DNA of 64,000 nt from Methanomassiliicoccales archaeon RumEn M2 (GTDB lineage Archaea; Thermoplasmatota; Thermoplasmata; Methanomassiliicoccales; Methanomethylophilaceae): NCBI GenBank assembly GCA_001421175.1, contig LJKL01000008.1, positions 1-64,000 on the forward strand, written 5' to 3'. The notes below the pieces were generated by a model. The model had not been told where the DNA came from. It saw nothing but the letters and a program-made list of their open reading frames with translations, and made no database searches. Of this stretch, positions 28,139-37,772 are shown piece after piece. Numbering within the stretch: position 1 is the first letter of the stretch; each line of letters starts with the position of its first letter. The position numbers and the translations under genes were made by a program.

Positions 28139-28576
28139 TTAACACCTCAGTTTATAGTCTGAAAGCGTGGGTCTGTATTTCGAGTACCTTCCTACATCCA
28201 TGGTGAAACCGAAGGGTATCACCTCTTTGCAGATCCTGTCGATCTCTTCGACCGAGGCGCTCAGCATATCCTCGTTCTCAACTTCGAGCTCAAGGAAGAA
28301 ATCCCCTACGAGCTTGGTGAGAAGGATATCCTTGTCTCCGAACCTGATCATCCTGCGCTCAGGATGATTGTTGTCCAACCCTTTGTTGGGACCGCTGTTT
28401 ATCTTAGCGGGGAGATTCTCGCCTTTTATCGTGATCTGCCTGATGTTGTCCAAAGCCGACAATGCGTTCAGGACCTTCTCTGTAGATTCGGCTCCAAGCA
28501 GGCGCTTGGTCGTTATCCTAATCTCGGGAAGCATCATTCCCGTATACTTTGACTCCGGACTTTGTGTACTCGTCAT
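28139..28576 (-). CDS. mcrD: Methyl-coenzyme M reductase operon protein D
   Basis: 145 residues with the McrD pattern [20 protein letters not shown], then [17 protein letters not shown] and [16 protein letters not shown]. McrD is not part of the mature enzyme; it binds apo-Mcr and is thought to assist assembly or F430 insertion. It lies 6 nt after mcrB and 2 nt before mcrG. Confidence 0.96.
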   Translation of the reverse strand: MTSTQSPESKYTGMMLPEIRITTKRLLGAESTEKVLNALSALDNIRQITIKGENLPAKINSGPNKGLDNNHPERRMIRFGDKDILLTKLVGDFFLELEVENEDMLSASVEEIDRICKEVIPFGFTMDVGRYSKYRPTLSDYKLRC

Positions 28577-28582
28577 ATGACA

Positions 28583-29917
28583 TCACAGCTTTTTCGCTAT
28601 TTTCTTTGCCTCCGCACCGACGAACTGCATCGGGGTTCTGAATTCTGGCATGTCTCCGAAGACCTCCTTGAAGGCACCGGACGTGGCCTCTGCGGAGAAC
28701 GTCTGGGTTCCGCCGTCAAGGCAGTTCGCAGCAGTAACCGCGGGTATCAGGACACCCTTGGAGTGCCTGGTAACGACGTGGTTCCCGTGGAACAGACCGG
28801 GTCCGCCTCCTCCGTAAATGGAGTGAGAGAAGAAGGACATTCCTACGCAAACACCCATCGAGCGGCCGTAGTCCACAGAGGGAAGCCCGGTCTCGTGCTC
28901 GAGAAGGTCGTTGTAGTACAGTATCGTCGAGGGAGCACCCTGGGCAGCCCTTGCGGCACCGACGTTTACCATAACGGCGGCGACCATTCCGACTGCTGCG
29001 TATGCGTTCCACAACGAGAGATCGTCAGTGGTGTACACCTTATATCCGCTGGGGAGAGTCTCTTTGACCCTTATGACCCCATCATCGATGGCGGTCTCCA
29101 TAAGGGACTCTATGACGGTACCGACCGTTCCGGTATTTCCGTTCTTCTTGACCATCTTGTAGAGCATGTTGTTCGCGTTAAGTCCCTGGTATGCGAGACC
29201 GAGGAGGTGTCCTCTCTCGAAGGGCCCTATCGCGTCACCCATCTCGAATGCGGCGGTCTGCTCGAATATCGAGGAGAGTGCAACACCCTGCATGGCGTTC
29301 CTGCTGACCAGGGCGACCACGTGGTTGGACATGATGTTCCTGAGAGCGTAACCAGCACCCTCATTGTTCTGAGGGACATCCAGGATAGACCTGAGGTTAG
29401 TTCCAGTGAATCCGACTGTCTGAGGGTATCTTCCCCAAACCGCGCCCTTGACCATGTTGGCCTTGTGCATCGGTATGTCGAACTCATCGATTATCGCCTG
29501 AACGGTCGCCGCGGCAGTCACGGTGAATCCCGTTGTGTACTCTACACCAGCGCTCAGTCTCTCTTCAGGTGCTATCACAATCAGGCTCTTTCCGCCTGGT
29601 TTGACCTCGACGATGGTTTCGTCGCCGTCATAGACCTGGACCATGTCCTTGACCGCTTTTGCGATCTTCTCCGCATTCTTGACGAGCGGTATGTCAATCT
29701 CTTTGCCTCTGATCTGGGTTCCGCCGCCGCCGATCACGCCGGTCTTGAGAGATTTCTCAATACCTGCGAGGTTGACAGCCACGGTCCTCTTCGTCATAGC
29801 GGCAATCCTTTTGATTGCTTTGTTGCGCAACGGACTTATGGCTTCAAGGGGCACATCCTTCGCGATGCGCTTTCCCCTGTCGTCATACAGGTCAATTACG
29901 TCCTTGTATTTTGGCAT
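28583..29917 (-). CDS. mcrB: Methyl-coenzyme M reductase beta subunit
   Basis: 444 residues from ATG 29917, chosen because GGAGGT lies 7 nt upstream; the in-frame ATG 24 nt earlier is rejected. Typical blocks: [71 protein letters not shown] and [20 protein letters not shown], the last contributing to the CoB/F430 channel. It is the first gene of mcrBDGA and follows a structured leader. Confidence 0.98.
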   Translation of the reverse strand: MPKYKDVIDLYDDRGKRIAKDVPLEAISPLRNKAIKRIAAMTKRTVAVNLAGIEKSLKTGVIGGGGTQIRGKEIDIPLVKNAEKIAKAVKDMVQVYDGDETIVEVKPGGKSLIVIAPEERLSAGVEYTTGFTVTAAATVQAIIDEFDIPMHKANMVKGAVWGRYPQTVGFTGTNLRSILDVPQNNEGAGYALRNIMSNHVVALVSRNAMQGVALSSIFEQTAAFEMGDAIGPFERGHLLGLAYQGLNANNMLYKMVKKNGNTGTVGTVIESLMETAIDDGVIRVKETLPSGYKVYTTDDLSLWNAYAAVGMVAAVMVNVGAARAAQGAPSTILYYNDLLEHETGLPSVDYGRSMGVCVGMSFFSHSIYGGGGPGLFHGNHVVTRHSKGVLIPAVTAANCLDGGTQTFSAEATSGAFKEVFGDMPEFRTPMQFVGAEAKKIAKKL

Positions 29918-29996
29918 TTCATACCTCCATTCTATATACAACCGAACAAAAGGCAGAACCTTTCGTTCCCCCTTGCAATTTTTGTAAACGAGTGAG

Positions 29997-30112
29997 AGAA
30001 TATAAAGGGACTAGTTTTCTGACTGCATAAACTATTGTTTATCAGAAAACGCTAACTTTCGCAAAAAAAAGCACATTTAAAGAACATTTTTTGTGTACAC
30101 CACTCCATATAT
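29997..30112 (-). promoter_or_regulatory. mcr operon promoter/leader with long inverted repeat
   Basis: The 209-nt gap upstream of mcrB is AT-rich. Three TATA-like boxes are visible on the minus strand: CAATATATATGG (about 30102-30112), CTTTAAATG (about 30073-30083) and CCTTTATATTC (29997-30007). Between the proximal two lies a hairpin: GTTTTCTG-actgc-ATAAAC-tatt-GTTTATCAGAAAAC (30014-30050), 14 paired bases with a 5-nt bulge. Depending on which TATA box is used, it is either a mRNA leader structure or a DNA operator just upstream of the promoter. Confidence 0.6.
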
Positions 30113-30126
30113 ATTGATTTTGTTTT

Positions 30127-31353
30127 TCACTTGGTTTTACGCGTTTTGAATGCATTATCCAGCCTTCCGCCCACTCTTTCAGCGTCCATTGTGTACACTT
30201 CCAGGCCCGGGACGATCATCCTCACCGTAGGGACTCCCAGCTCAGGGCGGGTGAAATCCACGGCGATGACCGAATCGAAGCCTGCATCCATAAGGGCGCT
30301 CAGGACCAGCTCTATATCATCCAGGACATAGGGTGTGGACCTGCTCTCCATATCAGAAAGTCTGACGGAGCCGGAGGAAGGACGGTACCACATGGGGTTC
30401 AGGGCTTTGATCCTGTCATAACCGAGCTTCAGCGTGCTCTCCCGCAGCTCAGCATTCACCTTCAGGCCGTGCCTGTGGGAGGCTCTGCTCTGCGCAACCT
30501 CCGTCAGCGCCCTGACGGCGGCGATCTCCGGGTCCAGATGGGTTCCCACCCCTATGGTCAGCATCTCCGGGTCCTTCGTCCTCACGTCGTCGGCCGCAGC
30601 ACCTATGGTGGTTATCCCTATATCGCTGGTCAGATCCTTCAGGCTTATCTCGACACCTGCATCGGAGAATCTCCTGAGTAGCCTGCCCGGCACGGATTCC
30701 GGGTCCTCCACGATCACGTCCATGCCGGAACGCTCGTGATAGTCTGCTATTGACCATGCATCCCTCTCTATCAGCTCGAAGAGGGAATGGAGTATCGCCT
30801 CCTCGATGGTGTTCCCTGATGCAAGGCCGTTGGTGTTGAATCTCATCAGCTGCATATCCCCGTCGGGATAGTACGGATAGAATGCGGCACAGGCCGGTAC
30901 CCATACATCGGATCCCCTGAAGAGATCGTATCCCCTGACCCAGGCGATCTCCGATCCCTGCCAGGATGCCAGAGCGTTCTGCGACAGTATGAGGTCCGGG
31001 GGATAGACAGCTGGGCCTGTCTCCAATGCCTCCTCATATGTGCCGTGGACCACCGTATCGCTCTCCCTCCGCTCACAGCAGTAGCGCTCCATGGCCTCCA
31101 TGACCGCCGAGGCCATGGCCTGCTCGGCCGTGGGGCCCTTCCCGTTGTAATTGCCGAACGTGCCCTTGGCCGTGCTCTTCCGGTATACGGAGAACACGGG
31201 TATCCCGGTATTATCCCGGCCCGTGATATCCTCCAAGGGCTCCATGCCTGCTTTCGCCAGCAGAGGCGCGGCCCTTCTGACTGTCTCCTCGGGCAGAACC
31301 GTCCTTATTCCTGTCCTGACATCTGCCTTAGGGCACCTGCTCAGCTTCAGCAT
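30127..31353 (-). CDS. YcaO-family McrA thioglycine synthase (methanogenesis marker 1)
   Basis: 408 residues from ATG 31353. YcaO ATP-binding features include EQAMASAVMEAMERYCCERR and EEAILHSLFELIERDA, with the family tract SGNTIEEA, and a proline-containing C-terminal region (PELGVPTVRMIVPGLE). In methanogens the YcaO protein, with TfuA, converts the McrA active-site glycine to thioglycine. Its position directly upstream of mcrB and downstream of the Lrp-type regulator (4-nt gap) supports this. No tfuA gene is visible anywhere in the window. Confidence 0.93.
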   Translation of the reverse strand: MLKLSRCPKADVRTGIRTVLPEETVRRAAPLLAKAGMEPLEDITGRDNTGIPVFSVYRKSTAKGTFGNYNGKGPTAEQAMASAVMEAMERYCCERRESDTVVHGTYEEALETGPAVYPPDLILSQNALASWQGSEIAWVRGYDLFRGSDVWVPACAAFYPYYPDGDMQLMRFNTNGLASGNTIEEAILHSLFELIERDAWSIADYHERSGMDVIVEDPESVPGRLLRRFSDAGVEISLKDLTSDIGITTIGAAADDVRTKDPEMLTIGVGTHLDPEIAAVRALTEVAQSRASHRHGLKVNAELRESTLKLGYDRIKALNPMWYRPSSGSVRLSDMESRSTPYVLDDIELVLSALMDAGFDSVIAVDFTRPELGVPTVRMIVPGLEVYTMDAERVGGRLDNAFKTRKTK

Positions 31354-31357
31354 GTGC

Positions 31358-31843
31358 TCACTCCTTCCCTTTGACCTTCGTTTCGTAGACGAAGATCTCA
31401 GGATTTTCATTGACGGAGAATCTCTCTACCAGTATATCGACCTCGACATTCCTGACCGCGGGCATCTTCAACAGCTTGGCCTGAATGAAATCGTAGAGGT
31501 CGTCCACATTCCTGGTGTACATCTCGAACACGAAGTGGTGGTCCCCGAAGGATTTGTAAACGTAACCGATCTCCTTCTGGTCCTTGAGATTGTCCAATAC
31601 GACGGACACGGACACCCCCATTATCTGGACCGCAACGAGGGACTTCATCACCCCTATCTTCCCGTGATCTATGTCGAGACAATAACCCCGGATCACCCCT
31701 TCTTCCTCCAGCCTTGCCACCCTGCGGCTGACTGTGGCCTTGGATATCCCCTGGTTCTCGCCCACGGTGCCCATCGGCTTCCTGGAGTCGGATTTCATCG
31801 ATTTCAATATCTCGATGTCCCTGTGATCAAGAATATCTGTCAT
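31358..31843 (-). CDS. Lrp/AsnC-family transcriptional regulator
   Basis: 161 residues from ATG 31843 (a second ATG at 31858 is possible). N-terminal winged helix: DHRDIEILKSMKSDSRKPMG, ISKATVSRRVARLEEEGVI. C-terminal RAM ligand-binding/oligomerisation domain: GVMKSLVAVQIMG, GDHHFVFEMYTRN. A TATA-like TTTTTAATATC (about 31870-31880) predicts a leaderless or very short leader. It is immediately upstream of the YcaO gene and probably co-transcribed, so it may control Mcr modification or itself. Confidence 0.92.
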   Translation of the reverse strand: MTDILDHRDIEILKSMKSDSRKPMGTVGENQGISKATVSRRVARLEEEGVIRGYCLDIDHGKIGVMKSLVAVQIMGVSVSVVLDNLKDQKEIGYVYKSFGDHHFVFEMYTRNVDDLYDFIQAKLLKMPAVRNVEVDILVERFSVNENPEIFVYETKVKGKE

Positions 31844-31907
31844 GGAACTGCGTTGCATATGGAAGGGTTTGATATTAAAAATGTTACATAAGAGGTTTGA
31901 TTACGGC

Positions 31908-32621
31908 TCAATCGCGCTTCGCCTTCGTGAGGATACCGTCCTTCCACTTGTCGAGGGATTCCATGGCGGGAGCGATCCTGTCATACGGAATGCCGATTAT
32001 CATCTCGTCCTGCCGTACTGACGTCCTCTTCCTGGTGCCGAAGCAGCCTATGGAGATGTTGGGCTTGCCGGACACTATCGGTACGACCACTGCATCCTCG
32101 CACATGCATTGGAACGGTGCCGTCACGTAACTTGTCCTCCCGCCGGTGCCTGCGGTTTCCAATGCGGACAGCCAGTATATCCTCTCCGGGATATCGGTGA
32201 AGACCACGACGTCCGGCACGAAATCCGCCTGGCTCAAAGGACATACTATCTCCCCGATCACGCTCCCCGGGGGCAGGTCCGTCCTCGTGTCTATCATCCT
32301 CTTCGCCGCTTCCCTGCTGGCATGCAATCCCATATTGAAATGGAACTCCCCGTTCGCCACCTTCTCGGGCGTTCCGATCATCCCCAGAGAGGAAGCGCCC
32401 ACATTGCAGGACATGTTCTCGGGCAAAGCCAGTATGCACGAGCCGTCCATGGCGTCCGTTATGAGCTGGCAGTGACTCCTCTGGCCTTCGAGGCGCTGAG
32501 GGCTGCTAGGTATCTTCTCTCCCTTCCTTATGAGCTTCACGGCTACCGGGTCGTGCCTCAGGGTCAGCACGGACTTGAGCTTCTCCGCGTACTCAGAATT
32601 CACCTTCTTCAGATTTGCCAT
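31908..32621 (-). CDS. DUF169 family protein
   Basis: 237 residues from ATG 32621 (MANLKKVNSEYAEKLKSVL). Typical DUF169 blocks: DPVAVKLIRKGEKIP, CQLITDAMDGSCILAL, CNVGASSLGM and CMCEDAVVVPIVSGKPNISIGCFG (cited here by its core CEDAVVVPI). Several conserved cysteines suggest an Fe-S or metal site. DUF169 proteins are common in methanogens and other strict anaerobes; function unknown. It lies between ramA and the lrp-ycaO genes on the same strand. Confidence 0.85.
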   Translation of the reverse strand: MANLKKVNSEYAEKLKSVLTLRHDPVAVKLIRKGEKIPSSPQRLEGQRSHCQLITDAMDGSCILALPENMSCNVGASSLGMIGTPEKVANGEFHFNMGLHASREAAKRMIDTRTDLPPGSVIGEIVCPLSQADFVPDVVVFTDIPERIYWLSALETAGTGGRTSYVTAPFQCMCEDAVVVPIVSGKPNISIGCFGTRKRTSVRQDEMIIGIPYDRIAPAMESLDKWKDGILTKAKRD

Positions 32622-32681
32622 GCATGAAGGATGCCTGTGCAATGGAAATAAAGTTTGTGAATAAGAGGTTTGGAGTTACGT

Positions 32682-34313
32682 TCAATCGCCTATCTGAAGG
32701 TCCTTGAAGACGTAGACCTTCTCAGGGCAGTTGAACTCACACGCCTGGCATGCGGTTCCCAGACACAGGTCGGAGCGCACGTTGACCTCGAAGTCACCCT
32801 TCTCACCAAGAACCGTCAGCGCATCCTCAGGGCACTTGCGCTGGCATTTCCTGCATCCGGTGCACCCTTTGAAACGGGCCTTCATTATCCTGCCCACCGG
32901 ATCGAGGGTCTTCAGGCCCTCTCCCACATCAGGTATGTCGGACCTGACCTTCCTTATGACCGTTCCCGGGACCTTTATCGGAGGGAGCCTCTTCAGCCCT
33001 TCATACTCCAGCATGTCGTTGTACATGTCCATGCCCATGCCCTCGTCCCAATAGGCGAGCTCGAGGACGTACATCTTCTCGAACATCTCGGACCCTGCGA
33101 ACATCAGATGATTCGACGATATCGATTCGGCCACATCCTTCATCATGTCCAGCGTCTCATCGGATGCCAGCAGGTCCCTTGACATCATGAGCGAGGTGTT
33201 GCCCAGCTGGTATACCGCCTCCAGGACGCGGGGGATCATGCCGCATTCCTGCGCCTTCAGCGGGTCCACGTAGGTTCCGGACGCCCCGGCCATGTACATG
33301 GTCTTGACATCTCCGTCATCCAGGCCCACATGGTGCATTAGAGTGCGGTGCCCCGCCCTTATGGCCCCCATCGCCTTGCCCGATTCTGTGACATCCGCCT
33401 CCGTGAAATAAACTCCGTCAACCAGCTTTATGCGGTGGTCCGGAGTGGCTATGGAAGGTCTCCCGATTATGCCCGACCTGAGCCCCAGTGCCATGGACGA
33501 GACGACGCCGGTCCCCGTTATGCCCTTGGCCTTGTAGTCGAGGATCTTGACCGACTCCCCCGTTACCGGGTTGGTTCTTGCCGTGACCACCGGCACAAGG
33601 GAGTCATTCAGAACGAGGACGTCCCATTTGCCGTCACCCGCCTCGTTGACATCGGATATCGCGTGAGGGGATGCGAGCATGCCGCACTCGACGGACTGCC
33701 CTTCCATAGCCGGGCCTGCCGCGGCAGAACCAGAGTACAGCTCGCCTTCGTGGAAAAGGCCCATCTCGGCATTCGTACCGTAATCTGTGACCATGCAGGT
33801 CTCGTTCTTCTCCAGCAAGCCGGATTTGATTATCATCGCCAGCGCGTCTGCGCCGATCTCATGCCTTATGGCCGGAGGTATGATGACATCCGCCTCCGGA
33901 TCCAATCCGGGTATCCCTATCTCACCTACGGTCCTGACCCCTCCCTTCCTGTCCGGACTTACGACACCCAGGCTCCTAAGCTTGCTCTTCCCCGCGAAGG
34001 CGAGGTCCCTGACCTCTATATCCTCGAAAAGAGAGAGTTGGATCGGGTTGCCGCAGACAGATACCTTCGTCACCTGCTTCAGATTGTCCTTGCCGTAAAG
34101 CGATATGAGGTCGCCGATGGTCTCCACGACAATCCTGTGGGTGATCTCCCGCCCGGAGGTCATCCAAAAATGCATATGGTCCATGATGTTGGCGCCAGGC
34201 AGAGGGTGCCTGACGGTTATCGCCGTGCTGAGGATCTTCGCTTTCCTGTCCAGATCCACAAGATGGGACCTGAAGCCGCTGGTTCCGAGGTCTAATGCTA
34301 TTCCGTAGGGCAT
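32682..34313 (-). CDS. ramA: RamA, corrinoid protein reductive activase
   Basis: 543 residues. ATP-dependent reduction of the inactive Co(II) corrinoid of methylamine methyltransferase corrinoid proteins back to Co(I). The N-terminus MPYGIALDLGTSGFRSHLV is an ASKHA-type phosphate-binding loop, with DYGTNAEM and AGASGTYVDP further on. The C-terminus (residues about 480-540) has two 4Fe-4S motifs, CTGCRKCQRKCP and CLGTACQACEFNCP. A GAGG ribosome site precedes the ATG. It follows mtbA across a hairpin terminator and would service the corrinoid protein at 37900. Confidence 0.95.
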   Translation of the reverse strand: MPYGIALDLGTSGFRSHLVDLDRKAKILSTAITVRHPLPGANIMDHMHFWMTSGREITHRIVVETIGDLISLYGKDNLKQVTKVSVCGNPIQLSLFEDIEVRDLAFAGKSKLRSLGVVSPDRKGGVRTVGEIGIPGLDPEADVIIPPAIRHEIGADALAMIIKSGLLEKNETCMVTDYGTNAEMGLFHEGELYSGSAAAGPAMEGQSVECGMLASPHAISDVNEAGDGKWDVLVLNDSLVPVVTARTNPVTGESVKILDYKAKGITGTGVVSSMALGLRSGIIGRPSIATPDHRIKLVDGVYFTEADVTESGKAMGAIRAGHRTLMHHVGLDDGDVKTMYMAGASGTYVDPLKAQECGMIPRVLEAVYQLGNTSLMMSRDLLASDETLDMMKDVAESISSNHLMFAGSEMFEKMYVLELAYWDEGMGMDMYNDMLEYEGLKRLPPIKVPGTVIRKVRSDIPDVGEGLKTLDPVGRIMKARFKGCTGCRKCQRKCPEDALTVLGEKGDFEVNVRSDLCLGTACQACEFNCPEKVYVFKDLQIGD

Positions 34314-34385
34314 GGTCTTTCCTCTATGCGCCGTTAAAGATATGCTCGGTTAAAATCGTATGTGAAGGAAAAAGAAAATGTTGTA

Positions 34386-34412
34386 GGCTGTGGCGGCTTC
34401 GCCGTCACAGCC
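34386..34412 (-). terminator. Hairpin terminator downstream of mtbA
   Basis: Minus-strand GGCTGTGACGGC-gaa-GCCGCCACAGCC forms a 12-bp stem (one G-T wobble) with a 3-nt loop, starting 11 nt after the mtbA stop and followed by ATTTTCTTTTTCC. It probably ends most mtbA transcripts before ramA. Confidence 0.65.
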
Positions 34413-34422
34413 GTTAATGGTT

Positions 34423-35451
34423 TCAGCCTTTGATTGCCTTGACGACTGCCTTCAGGTTCTCGTCGGCGATCATCGCGGACAGACCGCATCCAGGGGCGAC
34501 CACGTTGAATCCGGCAGCGGCGACCCTCTTGGCCTCGCTGGCGCACTCTGCGGGGGTTCCCTGGAGCAGGGGTCTGACGACACCGATGTTACCTACCAGG
34601 GCAGCACGCTTGTTGACATGCTTCACTGCGGCGGCGGAATCGACCTTCTCCTCGATGGAGAGTCCGGTAACGCCGGTCTGTATCATGGAGTCGAGGATGG
34701 GCATGGTGTCACCGCAGATGTGCAGAACAGTGTACGCATCCTTCGTCTTAGCGAGGCTGTCCTTGACGTACTTCCCGGAGTAGTCCCAGAACATGTCGGG
34801 GGACAGGAGGTCCGTGGACGAGGAGGGCTCGGACATCTGGATGATGTCGGCTCCCGCATCGGAAAGCGCCTGGCAGTAGGTCTTGATGACGGGGGTGACG
34901 GCGTCGACCCATTTGAGGACCTCGTCAGGTTCCATTATGATCCCGAAGACAAGATTCTCCGTGGACACAAGGTGGCCGGCCAGGGTGAACGGTCCGGTGT
35001 TGCCCGCTATGACCGCGTAGTCCTTTCCGTAATCCTTCGCCATCAGCCTTGTGGCCTCTATGACAACGGCGGGCCTTCCGCCTTTTATGAACTCCTCGGG
35101 GTCCATGAGGTGGGGCTCGTCATATTCGCCGCTCATCGGGTCGAATTTGAACGGGTGCTCCTTGAGCATGGGGGTGCTGTTCTTCTTTCCGGGATCTACC
35201 CTGCATCCGAGCCTCTCAGCCTCGGCCGTGAGACAGAATGCGGACCTTACGGCCTCGAATCCCAATACTGTGGCCTGACCTGCGCCCAGTTTTGCCATCT
35301 TCTTGGCGTCCGAGTGTGCTTCTGGCCAGGAGACACCGAGGGCGTCCATCTGTCCGGCCGTCGCACTCTGGGTGAAGACGGCCACAGGCGGCCTGTCCAT
35401 TTTCTCCATTCTCATGGCTGCGAGTACTCTTTCTCTTGGAGTCATTGACAT
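34423..35451 (-). CDS. mtbA: Methylcobamide:CoM methyltransferase (MtbA/MtaA family)
   Basis: 342 residues of the uroporphyrinogen decarboxylase fold. Transfers the methyl group from a methylated corrinoid protein to coenzyme M. The zinc ligands are visible as HICG (about residue 244) and APGCG (about residue 320), and the family block NTGPFTLAGHL is present. ATG 35451 is chosen because AAGGAG lies 10 nt upstream. It has its own promoter, TATA-like CTTTAATATAAC at 35491-35502. Between MtbA and MtaA I favour MtbA because ramA and a corrinoid gene are neighbours. Confidence 0.93.
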   Translation of the reverse strand: MSMTPRERVLAAMRMEKMDRPPVAVFTQSATAGQMDALGVSWPEAHSDAKKMAKLGAGQATVLGFEAVRSAFCLTAEAERLGCRVDPGKKNSTPMLKEHPFKFDPMSGEYDEPHLMDPEEFIKGGRPAVVIEATRLMAKDYGKDYAVIAGNTGPFTLAGHLVSTENLVFGIIMEPDEVLKWVDAVTPVIKTYCQALSDAGADIIQMSEPSSSTDLLSPDMFWDYSGKYVKDSLAKTKDAYTVLHICGDTMPILDSMIQTGVTGLSIEEKVDSAAAVKHVNKRAALVGNIGVVRPLLQGTPAECASEAKRVAAAGFNVVAPGCGLSAMIADENLKAVVKAIKG

Positions 35452-35490
35452 ATAATAATTCTCCTTGCTGTTTCCGTACATCTTCAAGTT

Positions 35491-35502
35491 ATATTAAAGT
35501 TA
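35491..35502 (-). promoter_or_regulatory. TATA box of mtbA
   Basis: Minus-strand CTTTAATATAAC, about 45 nt upstream of the mtbA ATG, predicting a leader of about 20 nt that contains the AAGGAG ribosome site. Confidence 0.5.
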
Positions 35503-35542
35503 ACTGAAACACATCGTTACACTCCGCAAAGCAAAGGAAACC

Positions 35543-37750
35543 TCATTTCTCGATGGGGTCCCCGACGGCTCTGGATATGACCTCGACGAAGTTCACGGAC
35601 TTCGCGAAGTTCTCCTCTTCCCAATCCCCCATCCCCCCTTCGATGGCAGTATGGGTCTTTATCTTGGACGATGTCTTGATATTGACTCCTCCCATGCTCC
35701 TGACTTTAGATTCCAGGAATGATTCCATACTGCGGGAGGCTGATGCGATCGCGTTTCCAAGGTGAGAATGGTACGATGTGCCGACATACGGTATGGTCGC
35801 TATGAACCTGTAATCCTGTGTCGGGGAGACCGTGGCCGACATGGAGTCGGAGACCTTGCTGGTAACAACTCCTACGGCGTTGCCCACATCGAACTGCTCG
35901 GGGAAAACGACATCCGCCCCTATCCTCTCCCCCAGATCGGCCATCATGAATCTGGCAGGCGCCCCTATCCCGACTATGGGCTTGTTGAACCTCGGCCTCA
36001 GCGTCATGATGTCCCCTTCTCCGAGGGATGTCATTCTCCTCAGCAGGACCGCGGACCCCTCATCCTTCCAGCCGAGAAGCTCGTCATCGAAGATCTTCGT
36101 CATTATGTGCTCGGCCACCTTGTTCTTTATCTCCTCGAAGACCGCCTTGGCTGCCTGCATCATGGTCATGCCGTATCTTTCGCTCAAGGCACCGATCCCT
36201 GCGACGGCACCTTCCGGATCCCCGTTCTCAAAGAAACCCAGGAAAACCATCACATCTGTAGGGGTGAGGCATGAATGGGTCAGCGCCCCCCTTGCGGTCA
36301 GGGAAGCAAGTTCCCCGTCTATCACCCAGAGGCCGTTCGATGCGTTCATTATCTCCATCTTGTTCATCGGCCCCTTTCCGGCGAGGACCTCGTACACCTT
36401 GGCCTCCTTCCCCTTGAGATTCTTGGCGTCGAATCCGTTCTCCGCCACGTAGTAATCATAGATCGTCGTGTGCTTTATGCTGGATATCACCTCAGGATAC
36501 TTCATGGCCAGAGAGGAGAGGGGCATCACTCTTTCCGGACCTATGATGAATTTGGACCCCACAGTCGTTATCTTCGAATCGCCGCCCAGAGCCGCTGTGT
36601 ACATATCGACTGCTTTGACGCGGGTCCTCCATCCGCCTATCCTGGCGCCGTCCTGCTGGACCTGAGGGAACCCGTCGCTCATGATGGCTATATCCGTGGA
36701 TGTGCCGCCTATATCGACTACTATGCAGTCCTCCAGGTCGGAGAGCACCTTCCCGCCCATGGCGCTTGCGGCCGGACCCGAGAGTATGGTCTCCACAGGA
36801 TAGTGCCTGGCGTCCTCAAGGGACATGACCGACCCGTCTCCCTTGTAGGCCATTATGGGGGCTGTTATCCCTTTCTCGCGGAACGTTCTCTCGACGTCGT
36901 CGAAGAACTTGCTGACGACCGGTATCAGCCTGCCGTTCAGCACGGCGGTCTCGGCTCTCAGATCGACGCCCAGAACCGCTGACAATTCGTGGCCGGCCAC
37001 TGTCGGCAGCCCGGTCATCTCCTCTGCCAGGGCCTTGATCTTCTTCTCCTGCGTGGGATTGAGATTGGCGAAGAGACCGGATATCGCTATGGAGTCCACC
37101 CCATCAGATACCTCCCTTATCGCCTCCTCTATCTCGGCCTTCGACAACGGGGCAAGGGACTTCCCCCTGTGATCGTACCCTCCGCTCACGATGACCTGCT
37201 TCTTCTCCCCGAAGCTGATCTTCTCCATTGGGTTCCATCCTATCAGAATGAGACCGACCTCTCCGCCCTGGCCCTCCAATACCGAGTTGGTCGCCAATGT
37301 GGTGGATATACCCACTGCCGATATGTCCTCCGGCCTTATGTCCGTGGCCTTGAACACGGCATCCACCGATTTGAACAGACCTATGGACAGGTCATCATGT
37401 GTAGTTGGTGATTTCCTCTTGGCGATCACGGAATAATCATCAAGATCCAATATGACCGCGTCTGTGTAGGTTCCGCCGGTGTCGACGCCCAGGCCGTACC
37501 TGGCGTTCACGACCGTCTCTTTCTCGTCCGTCACCTTTTCCGGCTCGACGAGCCCCACGCCCTCTACCAGCTTCCCCAGGTACCCTGAGACCTTCTCCCT
37601 CTTCTTGGTCTCGGAATTATACCTGGTTGTTTGATAATAGACGTAGTAGGAATTCCCGGTCTTCTTTACGTCGAAGCATTTCCTGCCGGCCTTCTTCTCA
37701 GAATCTATCCATTCCTTTACCCACTCGTCATAGTCGGATCTTTGAACCAT
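35543..37750 (-). CDS. Hydantoinase/oxoprolinase-family ASKHA protein with transposase-like N-terminal domain
   Basis: 735 residues. The C-terminal 650 are a hydantoinase A/oxoprolinase protein: YGLGVDTGGTYTDAVI (phosphate loop, about residue 85), GISTTLATNSV, ETILSGPAASAMGG and VVDIGGTSTDIAI. The first 65 residues are unusual: charged, with GNSYYVYYQTTRYNSETKKR then YLGKLVEG, a pattern I associate with N-terminal domains of IS4-type transposases. No HyuB partner is nearby. It stands between a corrinoid-protein gene and mtbA/ramA, so it may act on a methylated N-heterocycle or serve as an ATP-driven helper of methyl transfer. Both are speculation. The promoter carries a perfect 26-bp palindrome. 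Confidence 0.85.
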   Translation of the reverse strand: MVQRSDYDEWVKEWIDSEKKAGRKCFDVKKTGNSYYVYYQTTRYNSETKKREKVSGYLGKLVEGVGLVEPEKVTDEKETVVNARYGLGVDTGGTYTDAVILDLDDYSVIAKRKSPTTHDDLSIGLFKSVDAVFKATDIRPEDISAVGISTTLATNSVLEGQGGEVGLILIGWNPMEKISFGEKKQVIVSGGYDHRGKSLAPLSKAEIEEAIREVSDGVDSIAISGLFANLNPTQEKKIKALAEEMTGLPTVAGHELSAVLGVDLRAETAVLNGRLIPVVSKFFDDVERTFREKGITAPIMAYKGDGSVMSLEDARHYPVETILSGPAASAMGGKVLSDLEDCIVVDIGGTSTDIAIMSDGFPQVQQDGARIGGWRTRVKAVDMYTAALGGDSKITTVGSKFIIGPERVMPLSSLAMKYPEVISSIKHTTIYDYYVAENGFDAKNLKGKEAKVYEVLAGKGPMNKMEIMNASNGLWVIDGELASLTARGALTHSCLTPTDVMVFLGFFENGDPEGAVAGIGALSERYGMTMMQAAKAVFEEIKNKVAEHIMTKIFDDELLGWKDEGSAVLLRRMTSLGEGDIMTLRPRFNKPIVGIGAPARFMMADLGERIGADVVFPEQFDVGNAVGVVTSKVSDSMSATVSPTQDYRFIATIPYVGTSYHSHLGNAIASASRSMESFLESKVRSMGGVNIKTSSKIKTHTAIEGGMGDWEEENFAKSVNFVEVISRAVGDPIEK

Positions 37751-37772
37751 GGGAGCAGAATAGAGGTGTGAT

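Noticed and set aside
35543-35760. An insertion sequence at the hydantoinase gene, because of its transposase-like N-terminus
   Set aside because: No transposase catalytic domain, terminal repeats or target duplications are visible; the resemblance is limited to one small domain.
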